Assembly (NCBI RefSeq): GCF_000506985.1
Contig: NZ_KI650979.1
Location: forward strand, 2,108,710 to 2,172,709
Length of the DNA stretch: 64,000 bases
From: Advenella kashmirensis W13003
GTDB lineage: Bacteria > Pseudomonadota > Gammaproteobacteria > Burkholderiales > Burkholderiaceae_B
Direction of reading: 5' to 3'
Part shown: positions 54,690-62,809 of the stretch, one piece after another
How the letters are laid out: each line of letters begins with the position of its first letter
Position numbering within the stretch: position 1 is the first letter of the stretch
Notes under the pieces: generated by a model
Seen by the model: only the letters and a program-made list of their open reading frames with translations
Database searches by the model: none
What the model was told of the DNA's origin: nothing
Made by a program: the position numbers and the translations under genes

Positions 54690-55189
54690 GTTTGTGTAAT
54701 AGAAGTATTTAATAATGCTGTTTTTAATATTGTCCGATACGCGCAAGACATATGCTGTTTTCAGAGATGAATAACGCGTCCAGACAGTTCACCATATTGC
54801 GGTTGTACGAAAAACCGCATTCCTCTGATTTTTGCACAACACATTTGTGTTCACAATGTTAATACGTCCAAATGACAATAACATGTTAATTCAAATGTGA
54901 TTTGCTTGGAAAATGTAAATTATGTAATAAACAGGTAACTTTAGAAAAATACTGTTTATTTTAACTACAGCGTAGTCAATTTCAGTAAGAGTATAGGCTT
55001 TTGCGTCTGGTGTTTTGGTCTGTCATATTAAGTGCCCAAATGAGGTTATCGCCGGACCATGAAATCAATGCAGGTCTGCCGATTGCAAGGAGCGGGAGCG
55101 TGCCTGCAGAAACCTTCCTGGCGCAAGCGATGCCGGGTGTTTATTCCGGTGGCCATGCGTTTTCAGGGTATTGAATGAGGACATGAAAA
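54690..55189. other. AT-rich divergent region inside the T6SS cluster
   Basis: 500 bp between the lipoprotein gene (minus) and tssJ (plus) without a convincing gene. Notably AT-rich at 54820-54990. It holds GCGGTT (54799-54804)/AACCGC (54813-54818) and AACACA-TT-TGTGTT (54838-54851) inverted repeats. A seven-codon frame (55183-55206) overlaps the tssJ start. Likely control region, and a candidate site for H-NS-like silencing. Confidence 0.55.
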
Positions 55190-55717
55190 ATGACATTAAT
55201 TTATAACAAGATCATGAAACTGAGCGCCACGGGCCTGATCGCCGCAGGCGTACTGGCCGGATGCGCATCGACCGAATCGAAAATGGCGGTACCCTATGTG
55301 GTCGAGCTCAAGGCCGACAACCAGGTAAACCCTAATGCCTCTGGCAAAGCCTCGCCTGTGAAGGTAACGGTCTACGAGCTCAAAACCACCAACGCGTTTG
55401 ATACGGCCGATTACTTTGCGCTGATGAAAGATCCGCGCGCGGTACTCGGTGATCAGATGCTTGAAGTCAATTCGCGCATTATCAAGCCGGGCGAGACTGA
55501 AGAAATCAAGGCCTCGGGTAGCACGCAAGCCAAGTCCCTGGGCATTGTGGCCTCGTACCGTGATTTGAATAACAGTCAGTGGCGTCTGGTGGTAGATTTG
55601 CCGGAAGCCGAAACCACCAATTTCTATAAATTCTGGCAGTTCTCGCCCGACGAAAAGCGTATTCGCATCGATGTGCAACGGGCTGCTGTCAGTGTCAATA
55701 AAACAGAACCACAATAA
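55190..55717 (+). CDS. tssJ: Type VI secretion outer-membrane lipoprotein TssJ
   Basis: 175 aa lipoprotein of the membrane complex TssJLM. Lipobox LAGC with Cys25; the mature part is a transthyretin-like beta-sandwich with VTVYELKTTNAFDTADYFAL typical of TssJ. Start at ATG 55190 (GAGG nine bases upstream) or ATG 55214. First gene of the tssJKLM run. Confidence 0.88.
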   Translation: MTLIYNKIMKLSATGLIAAGVLAGCASTESKMAVPYVVELKADNQVNPNASGKASPVKVTVYELKTTNAFDTADYFALMKDPRAVLGDQMLEVNSRIIKPGETEEIKASGSTQAKSLGIVASYRDLNNSQWRLVVDLPEAETTNFYKFWQFSPDEKRIRIDVQRAAVSVNKTEPQ

Positions 55718-55732
55718 ACCGCAGATTGTTTT

Positions 55733-57076
55733 ATGAGCATAAAAGATAAAGTAGTCTGGTCCGAGGGCATGTTTCTGCGTCCTCATCATTTTCAGCAGTT
55801 TGAACGGTTCCTGGAACACAATCTGCGTGTACGCATTGAAAGTATTTCAAGTGTGTTCTGGGGGTTTCATGACCTGGATATTGATATCGATGCCCTGGGC
55901 TTGGGCAAGATCGCTCTGAAAAAGGCGACAGGCCTGTTTCCTGACGGTACGCCATTCAGTTTTGACGGAGAATCGGCTCCCTACGCGCTGGAAGTGCCTG
56001 CCGGTACGCTCGATAAACGGGTGTACCTGGCCGTCCCGCGCGTTCGCGAGGGTGCGGAAGATGTGGTCTTTGAAGACACGGCCGACTCGCTGGCCCGATA
56101 CTCGGTGACTGAAGAAGAGGTGGTCGACACCTGTGAAGTCTCGCTGGGCACGGCGGTCGTGCAGGTGGGCAAACTGCGTTTTCGCCTGATGCTCGAATCG
56201 GATTTCGGCGACGAATGGATCGGCATGCCGCTGGCCTGGATTACCGAGCGCAGTGCAGACAACAAGGTCGTGCTTGACTTCAATTACATTGCACCGGTGT
56301 TGTCCAGCCATGTGAGCTTCGCTCTCACCGGTTTTGTCAGAGAACTGTTCGGTCTGCTGAATGCCCGCAGCGAACTGCTGGCGACCCGTCTGAATCAGCC
56401 CGGCCGTGGCGGTGTGTCCGAGGTGTCCGAGTTCCTGATACTGGAAACCATCAATCGCTATCGCGGTGCCGTGTGGCATATGATGACCATGGGCAATCTG
56501 CATCCGGAACGTATTTTTCATGACTTTCTGATGCTGGCCAGTGATCTGGCCACCTTTACGGGCACCGGCAAGCGCATGGAATCGTTCCCGGATTATGTTC
56601 ACGATAATCTGCGTCTGAGCTTTGAACCGCTGATGCAGGTGTTGCGACGCGCCCTGACCACGATTCTGGAAGAACAGGCCATTCGCATCCCGCTGCATGA
56701 CAAGGGCCAGGGACTGCAGGTGGGGCAGATTACCGACAGACATTTGCTGCAATCCGCCGACTTTATTCTGGCGGTTCATGCCGATATGCCGGCAGAGCTC
56801 ACGCGTACCCGTTTTCCGGCACAGGTCAAGCTGGGGCCGGTAGAGCGTATTCGTGACCTGGTGCATTTGCAGTTGCCCGGCGTGTCCCTCAAGCCGGTCA
56901 CCAACGTGCCGCGCCAGTTGCCGTACAGTGCGGGGCATATTTATTTTTCTCTGGAAAAAACCGGCGATATGTGGACGCAACTGGAGCGAACCGGCGCGCT
57001 CGCGCTTCACCTGGCCGGCGACTTTCCGGGGCTGACCCTGGAATTCTGGGCAGTCAGAGAGGATCGGGATAAGTAA
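55733..57076 (+). CDS. tssK: Type VI secretion baseplate protein TssK
   Basis: 447 aa, the family length. Trimeric adaptor that links the baseplate to the membrane complex. DKVVWSEGMFLRPHHFQQFERF at the N-terminus is the family hallmark. Starts 15 bp after tssJ and ends 2 bp before tssL. Confidence 0.94.
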   Translation: MSIKDKVVWSEGMFLRPHHFQQFERFLEHNLRVRIESISSVFWGFHDLDIDIDALGLGKIALKKATGLFPDGTPFSFDGESAPYALEVPAGTLDKRVYLAVPRVREGAEDVVFEDTADSLARYSVTEEEVVDTCEVSLGTAVVQVGKLRFRLMLESDFGDEWIGMPLAWITERSADNKVVLDFNYIAPVLSSHVSFALTGFVRELFGLLNARSELLATRLNQPGRGGVSEVSEFLILETINRYRGAVWHMMTMGNLHPERIFHDFLMLASDLATFTGTGKRMESFPDYVHDNLRLSFEPLMQVLRRALTTILEEQAIRIPLHDKGQGLQVGQITDRHLLQSADFILAVHADMPAELTRTRFPAQVKLGPVERIRDLVHLQLPGVSLKPVTNVPRQLPYSAGHIYFSLEKTGDMWTQLERTGALALHLAGDFPGLTLEFWAVREDRDK

Positions 57077-57078
57077 AA

Positions 57079-58392
57079 ATGGCAGAAAATTATGCGGGGA
57101 CACCGGTAGGTCCCTGGGCAGCAGCCAGTGCTGCACCGGAAACCGGCAAATTGCGTCCCGACGATTACGTCATCAGCGGATCCAACAACCTGGTCGCCGC
57201 CGCCAATCCGTTGCTGGTGCTGATTCCGCAAATCCGCAATACCCGTTCGCACCCATCGCCCACCCAGCTGCGTGAGCATCTGGTCGATGAGATCCGCCAG
57301 TTTGAATTGCGCGCGCAGCATGCGGGCATCCGCAACGAGACGATCCTGGGCGCGCGCTATTGTCTGTGCACGGCATTGGACGAGGCGGCTGCACTCACGC
57401 CCTGGGGCGGAGGCGGCATGTGGTCGGCCAACAGCCTGCTGGTGACCTTTCACAACGAAACCTGGGGGGGTGAGAAATTCTTCCAGTTGCTGGCCAAACT
57501 GTCGCAGAACCCGGCCCAGCATATTGATTTGCTGGAACTGCTTTACTACTGCCTGGTGCTCGGTTTCGAAGGCCGCTATCGCGTGGTGGACAACGGCCGT
57601 TCGCAGCTGGAAACCCTGCGCCAACGCTTGCTGCTGATTCTGCGCAACGCGCGTGGCCAATACGCAGCAGCGCTTTCTCCGCACTGGCAGGATGCACCTA
57701 TCCTGAACAAAGTCCGACGCCTGCCGATTCCCTTGTGGGTCTTCGCCGTCCTGGCCGCTGCGCTGGGCTTTCTGTCTTTTCTGGGTCTGCAATGGAGCCT
57801 GGGTGACCGCTCGGACAAGTTGTTTGCCGATGTCATCAAGGTCAAGCCGCCCACGGTGCAAATCAGCGCACCGCAGACCCGGCGGGAGCCGGTCAAAACA
57901 GACCGGATTGCGCCGTTTCTGGCGCCCGAAATTCGTGAGAATCTGCTTACCGTGCGTGATGAGTCCGATCGCAGCGTGATCGTGCTGCGCGGCGACGGGC
58001 TGTTCGAGTCGGGCGCCGACGGTATTCGTTCGCAGTACCTGCCCGTGCTGTCGAGGGTGGCCGATGCCTTGAACGCCGTCAAGGGTAATATTCTGGTGAC
58101 CGGATACAGCGACAATGTGCCGATTAAAACGATCAAATATCCGTCCAACTGGGAGCTGTCCCAGGCGCGCGCCGATGCGGTCAAAAAGCTGCTGGATGCC
58201 CGCCTGACCGATAAGTTCCGGGTGCGTGCGGAAGGGCGCGGCGAAGCCGACCCGGTCGCGCCAAACGATACCGCTGAAAACAGAGCGCGCAATCGACGCG
58301 TGGAGATCACCTTGCTTGTTTCACCTGTGGTGCCGGGCGCGTCTGCGCCGCCTGATCCGTCTGCCATGCCCGAGCGGGGGGCGAACCCATGA
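57079..58392 (+). CDS. tssL: Type VI secretion protein TssL with OmpA-type peptidoglycan-binding domain
   Basis: 437 aa inner-membrane protein. An N-terminal DotU/TssL cytoplasmic domain (~30-210), a transmembrane helix near residue 215 (WVFAVLAAALGFLSFLG), and a periplasmic C-terminal OmpA domain (GDGLFESGADGIRSQYLPVL and ARADAVKKLL with AENRARNRRVEI). This is the evolved TssL form that anchors itself to peptidoglycan. Overlaps tssM by 4 bp. Confidence 0.94.
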   Translation: MAENYAGTPVGPWAAASAAPETGKLRPDDYVISGSNNLVAAANPLLVLIPQIRNTRSHPSPTQLREHLVDEIRQFELRAQHAGIRNETILGARYCLCTALDEAAALTPWGGGGMWSANSLLVTFHNETWGGEKFFQLLAKLSQNPAQHIDLLELLYYCLVLGFEGRYRVVDNGRSQLETLRQRLLLILRNARGQYAAALSPHWQDAPILNKVRRLPIPLWVFAVLAAALGFLSFLGLQWSLGDRSDKLFADVIKVKPPTVQISAPQTRREPVKTDRIAPFLAPEIRENLLTVRDESDRSVIVLRGDGLFESGADGIRSQYLPVLSRVADALNAVKGNILVTGYSDNVPIKTIKYPSNWELSQARADAVKKLLDARLTDKFRVRAEGRGEADPVAPNDTAENRARNRRVEITLLVSPVVPGASAPPDPSAMPERGANP

Positions 58393-61300
58393 TCAGTCGC
58401 TTCTTCAGCTTTCTTTTCAGTCGTGGCCTGTGGGTGTTTCTTGGCCTGCTCGTTATTTCATTTTTGATCTGGACCGTTGGCCCCAGTCTGTCGATCAATA
58501 ATTTGTATTTGCTCGATTCCCAGGAAGTGCGCTTGTGGGTCATCGGCACGATCTGGGCCATCTGGCTGTTGCGGATTATCTGGCGCAAGTGGCGCGAAGG
58601 ACGGCTCAACGCCCAGTTGCTGGGGCAGTTGCGCAAGCCCCGGCCTGAAGCGGAACTCAAGGAGTTGCCCGAGGCGGAACGTGCCGAACTGAAGGTCTTG
58701 TCCGAACGTTTTGATGAAGCCATCACGCTGCTGCGCAACTCGCGCTTTGAGGCCAGCGAAACAAAATCGCCACTGGCGCGCTTTTCCAAACAGTATCTGT
58801 ATCAGCTGCCCTGGTATGTTTTTATTGGTGCGCCTGGTTCGGGCAAAACCACGGCGCTGGTCAATTCAGGATTGAACTTCCCGCTGGCGGACCGCTTCGG
58901 CAAGGTGGCGCTCAAAGGGATCGGCGGTACCCGCAACTGTGACTGGTGGTTCACCGACGAAGCCGTGCTGCTGGATACGGCAGGGCGTTATACCACGCAT
59001 GAAAGCGATCCGACCGGCGATGAGCAGGAGTGGAAGGGCTTTCTGAATCTGCTGACCAAATACCGCGGACGTCAGCCGATCAACGGGGTCATGCTGACAA
59101 TCAGTGTGGCGGACCTGCTGAGCGCGAGCGATACCGAAAGGGTGGCCCACGCCGCGGTGTTGCGTCGACGGTTGCAGGAGTTGCGCGAAGAGCTGGGTAT
59201 TCAGTTTCCGGTATATGTGCTGGTGACCAAGACCGATTTGCTGTCGGGTTTCGAAGAGTATTTTGCCAGCTTCACCCGCCAGGATCTGGATCAGGTTTGG
59301 GGGTTTACGATCCCGTACGAACAGGCGCAGCAGCCCGATTTCAAACTGATGAACGCCTACGACACCGAGTACGAACTGCTGCAGACACGGCTATATGAAG
59401 CGTTGCCGGACGTGCTGGCGGCCGAGCCGGATGATAATCGGCGGGCGCTGGCCTATTTGTTGCCGCAGCAGTTTGCCGGCTTGCGCCAGGTGCTGGGTCA
59501 TTTCCTGAGCGATGTGTTCTCCAGTTCCAAGTTTGAGTCGGTTGTGATTCCGCGTGGCATCTATTTCACCAGCGGCACGCAGGGCGGCCAGCCTTTTGAC
59601 AAGGTCACGGGGCAGCTCAAGAAATATCTGAAAATCGAAGGCATCCGGGATCAGGGGTCCATGGTGCCGCTGGAATCAGGCAAAAGCTTTTTTCTGCACA
59701 ATTTGCTCAAGGATGTGGTGTTCCCGGAAGCGGCGCTGGCCGGGCTCAATCTGAAATGGGAGCGGCGCTATCGCACCATTCAGTGGAGCGGCTATGTGTT
59801 GCTGACGGCGATCCTGGCCGTATGCCTTCTGGTGTGGCTCAACAGTTACCGGAACAATCGCAATTACCTGAGCTACGTGGGTGACAAGCTGCCGGACTAT
59901 AATCAGTTGAGCCGGGATATCAAGATCACGGAATCGGGCGATGTATTGGGATTGGTGCCGTTTATGAACGCCACGACCGCCTTGCCTGATGGGGAAGACT
60001 TCCCGGTCGGGGACCCGCCGGTCTGGAATACATTTGGCCTGTATCAGGGCAGCAAAATAGCGGCTGCGGCCAACAGTATTTACGATGAGACGCTCAAGCA
60101 GGTGCTGCTGCCGCAGGTGTCGCGCCGTATCGAGAATGCACTGGAAAATGCCCCGCCCGATGATCTTGAGTATTCCTACGAGGCACTGCGAGCCTATCTG
60201 ATGATGTACGACGCAGGCCATTATGATCCGTCGTTCCTGCAATCGTGGGTGCTGTCGGATATGCAGAAAATTCTGCCTGCCGGCTACACCACACAGGATT
60301 ATGACCAGCTCAAGATGCATATCAATCGGCTGTTCAATAATGGCGTGGTGTCTTCTCCTTTCCCCAAAAACGATAACCTGATCGAGCGGGTGCGCGGCCA
60401 GCTGGATCGTCACGCGCTTGCGGAACGGGTCTACAGTCGCATGTTGCGTTTGCTGTCGGGGCAGAATCTGACGCAAAGCACGTTCATTACACTGGGCGGG
60501 GCTGAAGCGTCCACGGTTTTTTTTCGCAAAAGCGGCAAGCCGCTCAATGAAGGCATTCCTGGGTTATACACCTACAATGGCTACTGGAATGTGTTCAGCA
60601 AGAACGTGGAAAACGTAGCGACCCAGTTGCGTGAAGATGATACCTGGGTACTGGAAGTGAAGGCCGGCAGTTTTGCGGACGGCAGCAACCGCAAGTTGCT
60701 GGAAGACGTAAAAAAAAGATACTTTGACGACTACGTCCAGTATTGGGACAACTATCTGGCAGATGTGTCTGTACGCAAGCCGCAGACGCTCCTGCAAAGC
60801 ATAGAAATCGCGCGCAGCCTGTCCTCATCGAATTCACCACTGGTGAAGTTTGTAAAAGGGGTGGCGCTGGAAACCACATTGCTGCGCGAGGATGAGCAGA
60901 ACCAGCGTTCACTGATCGATCGCGCGCGGGAACGGGTGACCGGTTCTGCCCAGTCGCTCGAATCCATGTTCGGCGCAACAGGTATCGATAATCCGATTCG
61001 CAGGGATGCGACCGAAGAGAAGCTGGAAAAAATCGTCGATAATCATTTTGTATCCTATCGCGAACTGGCCCGCAGCGCGGGGCAGGGCGTGCCGCCGCCC
61101 ATCGAAGGCACCACAGGCCTGCTCAATGAACTGTATACCTATCTGACGGCTGCCGATACGGCCCTGCGCAGCCAGAGCCCGCTGCCGCCGGCCGATGTCC
61201 TGACCAAGTTGCAGGCCGAGTCCGGCCGCGTGCCTCCGGCCGTCGGCGGGGTGCTGACGGACCTGTCTGTCACCGCCTCGCGGCAGGTCGCTGGCGTGCG

Positions 61301-62000
61301 TCAGGAAAAAGTGGGCGAAGACGTCAATGCAGTGCTGGGTAATTTTTGCCGGCGTTCGATTGCCGGTCGCTACCCGTTCGGCAATTCGTCCAGGGACGTG
61401 GCGCCCAACGATTTTGCACGCTTTTTCGGCCCCCAGCAAATGATGGATCAGTTTTTCCGTGAGAACCTGGCCAGCCTGGTGGATATGAGTGGCGGCCAAT
61501 GGCGCTTCAAACCGGGCATTGATGGCAACAAGGGCGGGGTCGCGCAATTTCTGGATTCCTTCGAGAAGGCTGCTGTGATTCGTGATGTGTATTTTGCCGC
61601 AGGCAAGATGGAGCCGTCTTTCAAAGTGGCCGTGCGTCCGATTGATATGGATCCCGAAATCACCCAGATGACCATGGAGGTCGATGGACAGACACTGACC
61701 TATGCTCATGGCCCGCAAGTGGGTGTGACCATGGAATGGCCCGGCAAACAGGGCAGCAATCAAGTCAGTATCAACCTGCAGCCGCAGATTGGAACATCGG
61801 GTATTTCGGCGTCCGGTCCGTGGGCATTGAACCGGCTGCTTGATCGCGCCAGCCAGCGCCAGGGCCGCTCGCCCGAGGTTACTGTGGCCACATTCAATAT
61901 CGGCGGGCGTCGCGTTACGCTGGAGTTTGCCGCCTATTCGGCCAAGAGCCCGTTCCGGCTGTCCGATATGCGCAGCTTCAGATGTCCGGGGAGGGGCTAG
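58389..62000 (+). CDS. tssM: Type VI secretion inner-membrane protein TssM (IcmF)
   Basis: 1203 aa, full length. N-terminal transmembrane helices (RGLWVFLGLLVISFLIW and VIGTIWAIWLLRI), a cytoplasmic NTPase-like domain with an intact Walker A (GAPGSGKTTAL, residue ~145), a further helix near residue 460 (YVLLTAILAVCLLVWL), and a large periplasmic region that contacts TssJ. No frameshift seen. Confidence 0.95.
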   Translation: MISRFFSFLFSRGLWVFLGLLVISFLIWTVGPSLSINNLYLLDSQEVRLWVIGTIWAIWLLRIIWRKWREGRLNAQLLGQLRKPRPEAELKELPEAERAELKVLSERFDEAITLLRNSRFEASETKSPLARFSKQYLYQLPWYVFIGAPGSGKTTALVNSGLNFPLADRFGKVALKGIGGTRNCDWWFTDEAVLLDTAGRYTTHESDPTGDEQEWKGFLNLLTKYRGRQPINGVMLTISVADLLSASDTERVAHAAVLRRRLQELREELGIQFPVYVLVTKTDLLSGFEEYFASFTRQDLDQVWGFTIPYEQAQQPDFKLMNAYDTEYELLQTRLYEALPDVLAAEPDDNRRALAYLLPQQFAGLRQVLGHFLSDVFSSSKFESVVIPRGIYFTSGTQGGQPFDKVTGQLKKYLKIEGIRDQGSMVPLESGKSFFLHNLLKDVVFPEAALAGLNLKWERRYRTIQWSGYVLLTAILAVCLLVWLNSYRNNRNYLSYVGDKLPDYNQLSRDIKITESGDVLGLVPFMNATTALPDGEDFPVGDPPVWNTFGLYQGSKIAAAANSIYDETLKQVLLPQVSRRIENALENAPPDDLEYSYEALRAYLMMYDAGHYDPSFLQSWVLSDMQKILPAGYTTQDYDQLKMHINRLFNNGVVSSPFPKNDNLIERVRGQLDRHALAERVYSRMLRLLSGQNLTQSTFITLGGAEASTVFFRKSGKPLNEGIPGLYTYNGYWNVFSKNVENVATQLREDDTWVLEVKAGSFADGSNRKLLEDVKKRYFDDYVQYWDNYLADVSVRKPQTLLQSIEIARSLSSSNSPLVKFVKGVALETTLLREDEQNQRSLIDRARERVTGSAQSLESMFGATGIDNPIRRDATEEKLEKIVDNHFVSYRELARSAGQGVPPPIEGTTGLLNELYTYLTAADTALRSQSPLPPADVLTKLQAESGRVPPAVGGVLTDLSVTASRQVAGVRQEKVGEDVNAVLGNFCRRSIAGRYPFGNSSRDVAPNDFARFFGPQQMMDQFFRENLASLVDMSGGQWRFKPGIDGNKGGVAQFLDSFEKAAVIRDVYFAAGKMEPSFKVAVRPIDMDPEITQMTMEVDGQTLTYAHGPQVGVTMEWPGKQGSNQVSINLQPQIGTSGISASGPWALNRLLDRASQRQGRSPEVTVATFNIGGRRVTLEFAAYSAKSPFRLSDMRSFRCPGRG

Positions 62001-62003
62001 GAC

Positions 62004-62747
62004 ATGGGCGAAATCAGTATTGATCAACTTTCCGAATCGCTGGGCTGGTATGGAAAAATGCCTGCCAGCGGCGATTTTGTCCACCGCCGTCTCAATCAGG
62101 ATTTGATCGGCTGGTGGCATCGCTGGATCAGTTCGGGGCTGGTGGCTTTGCACGAGTCGGTGCTGCTGTCGGCCGAGCAGGAATACCTGAGTGCACCGAT
62201 CTGGAATTTTCTGATTCCGGCATCACTGGGGTCCGGCCAGGTGCAGATGGGGTGCCTGGCGCCCAGCCGCGACAGGGTCGGGCGTGTTTACCCTCTGCTA
62301 TCGGTATTGTCGGTCTCGCCAGCGCAGTACGAAGCACAACTGGTGGCCGGTTCCGGCCGGTTCTATGAACACCTGGGTCGCAGCCTGCTTGCGGCGGTGG
62401 GCCATGGGTGCTCGGCGGCGCAGTTCGAGCAGAATATCCAGGGCGCCCGCGGCACGCTGACACAGATGCTGACCCGTGCCTCGACGCAAATGGCGGACGA
62501 CGATGGCAGCAGCGATATTCTGGATATCCTGAACGGCGGGCATGACACGCCGCCGCTGGAAAAACTGGACCAGAACGATTCGCGCTGGCCGGAGCTTGCA
62601 CTGTGTTTTAACAGTGATGCGCATAATAGTTATTGGTGGACCAACCAGGCCAACGGCGCAGCGCAGAAATCACTGGTGCATGGCGGTGCGCTCAATATCA
62701 CGCTGTTCAATTCGCTGTTCGTAACGCATACCAACTTCAGTCTCTAG
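62004..62747 (+). CDS. tagF: T6SS post-translational regulator TagF
   Basis: 247 aa TagF-domain protein (WYGKMPASGDFVHRRLNQDL at the N-terminus). In Pseudomonas TagF represses T6SS assembly by binding Fha and is opposed by the threonine-phosphorylation pathway. Here it lies 3 bp after tssM. There is no fusion to a PppA-type phosphatase. Confidence 0.88.
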   Translation: MGEISIDQLSESLGWYGKMPASGDFVHRRLNQDLIGWWHRWISSGLVALHESVLLSAEQEYLSAPIWNFLIPASLGSGQVQMGCLAPSRDRVGRVYPLLSVLSVSPAQYEAQLVAGSGRFYEHLGRSLLAAVGHGCSAAQFEQNIQGARGTLTQMLTRASTQMADDDGSSDILDILNGGHDTPPLEKLDQNDSRWPELALCFNSDAHNSYWWTNQANGAAQKSLVHGGALNITLFNSLFVTHTNFSL

Positions 62748-62760
62748 CTTCTTAACGATG

Positions 62761-62786
62761 AATGCATGTGATTCATGCATTTGACA
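62761..62786 (+). promoter_or_regulatory. Hairpin and -35-like element between tagF and the last gene
   Basis: AATGCATG (62761-62768), TGATT loop, CATGCATT (62774-62781): a perfect 8-bp stem, overlapping a consensus TTGACA at 62781-62786. No good -10 was found at the expected spacing. There is no T-run, so it is not a clear terminator. Confidence 0.3.
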
Positions 62787-62809
62787 AGCCCGGCATAGGA
62801 AACAACATC

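Noticed and set aside
55847-57136. 429-codon minus-strand frame opposite tssK
   Set aside because: Shadow of tssK, which has the family N-terminus and tight operon spacing; the minus frame is His/Gln-rich in the manner of antisense frames.
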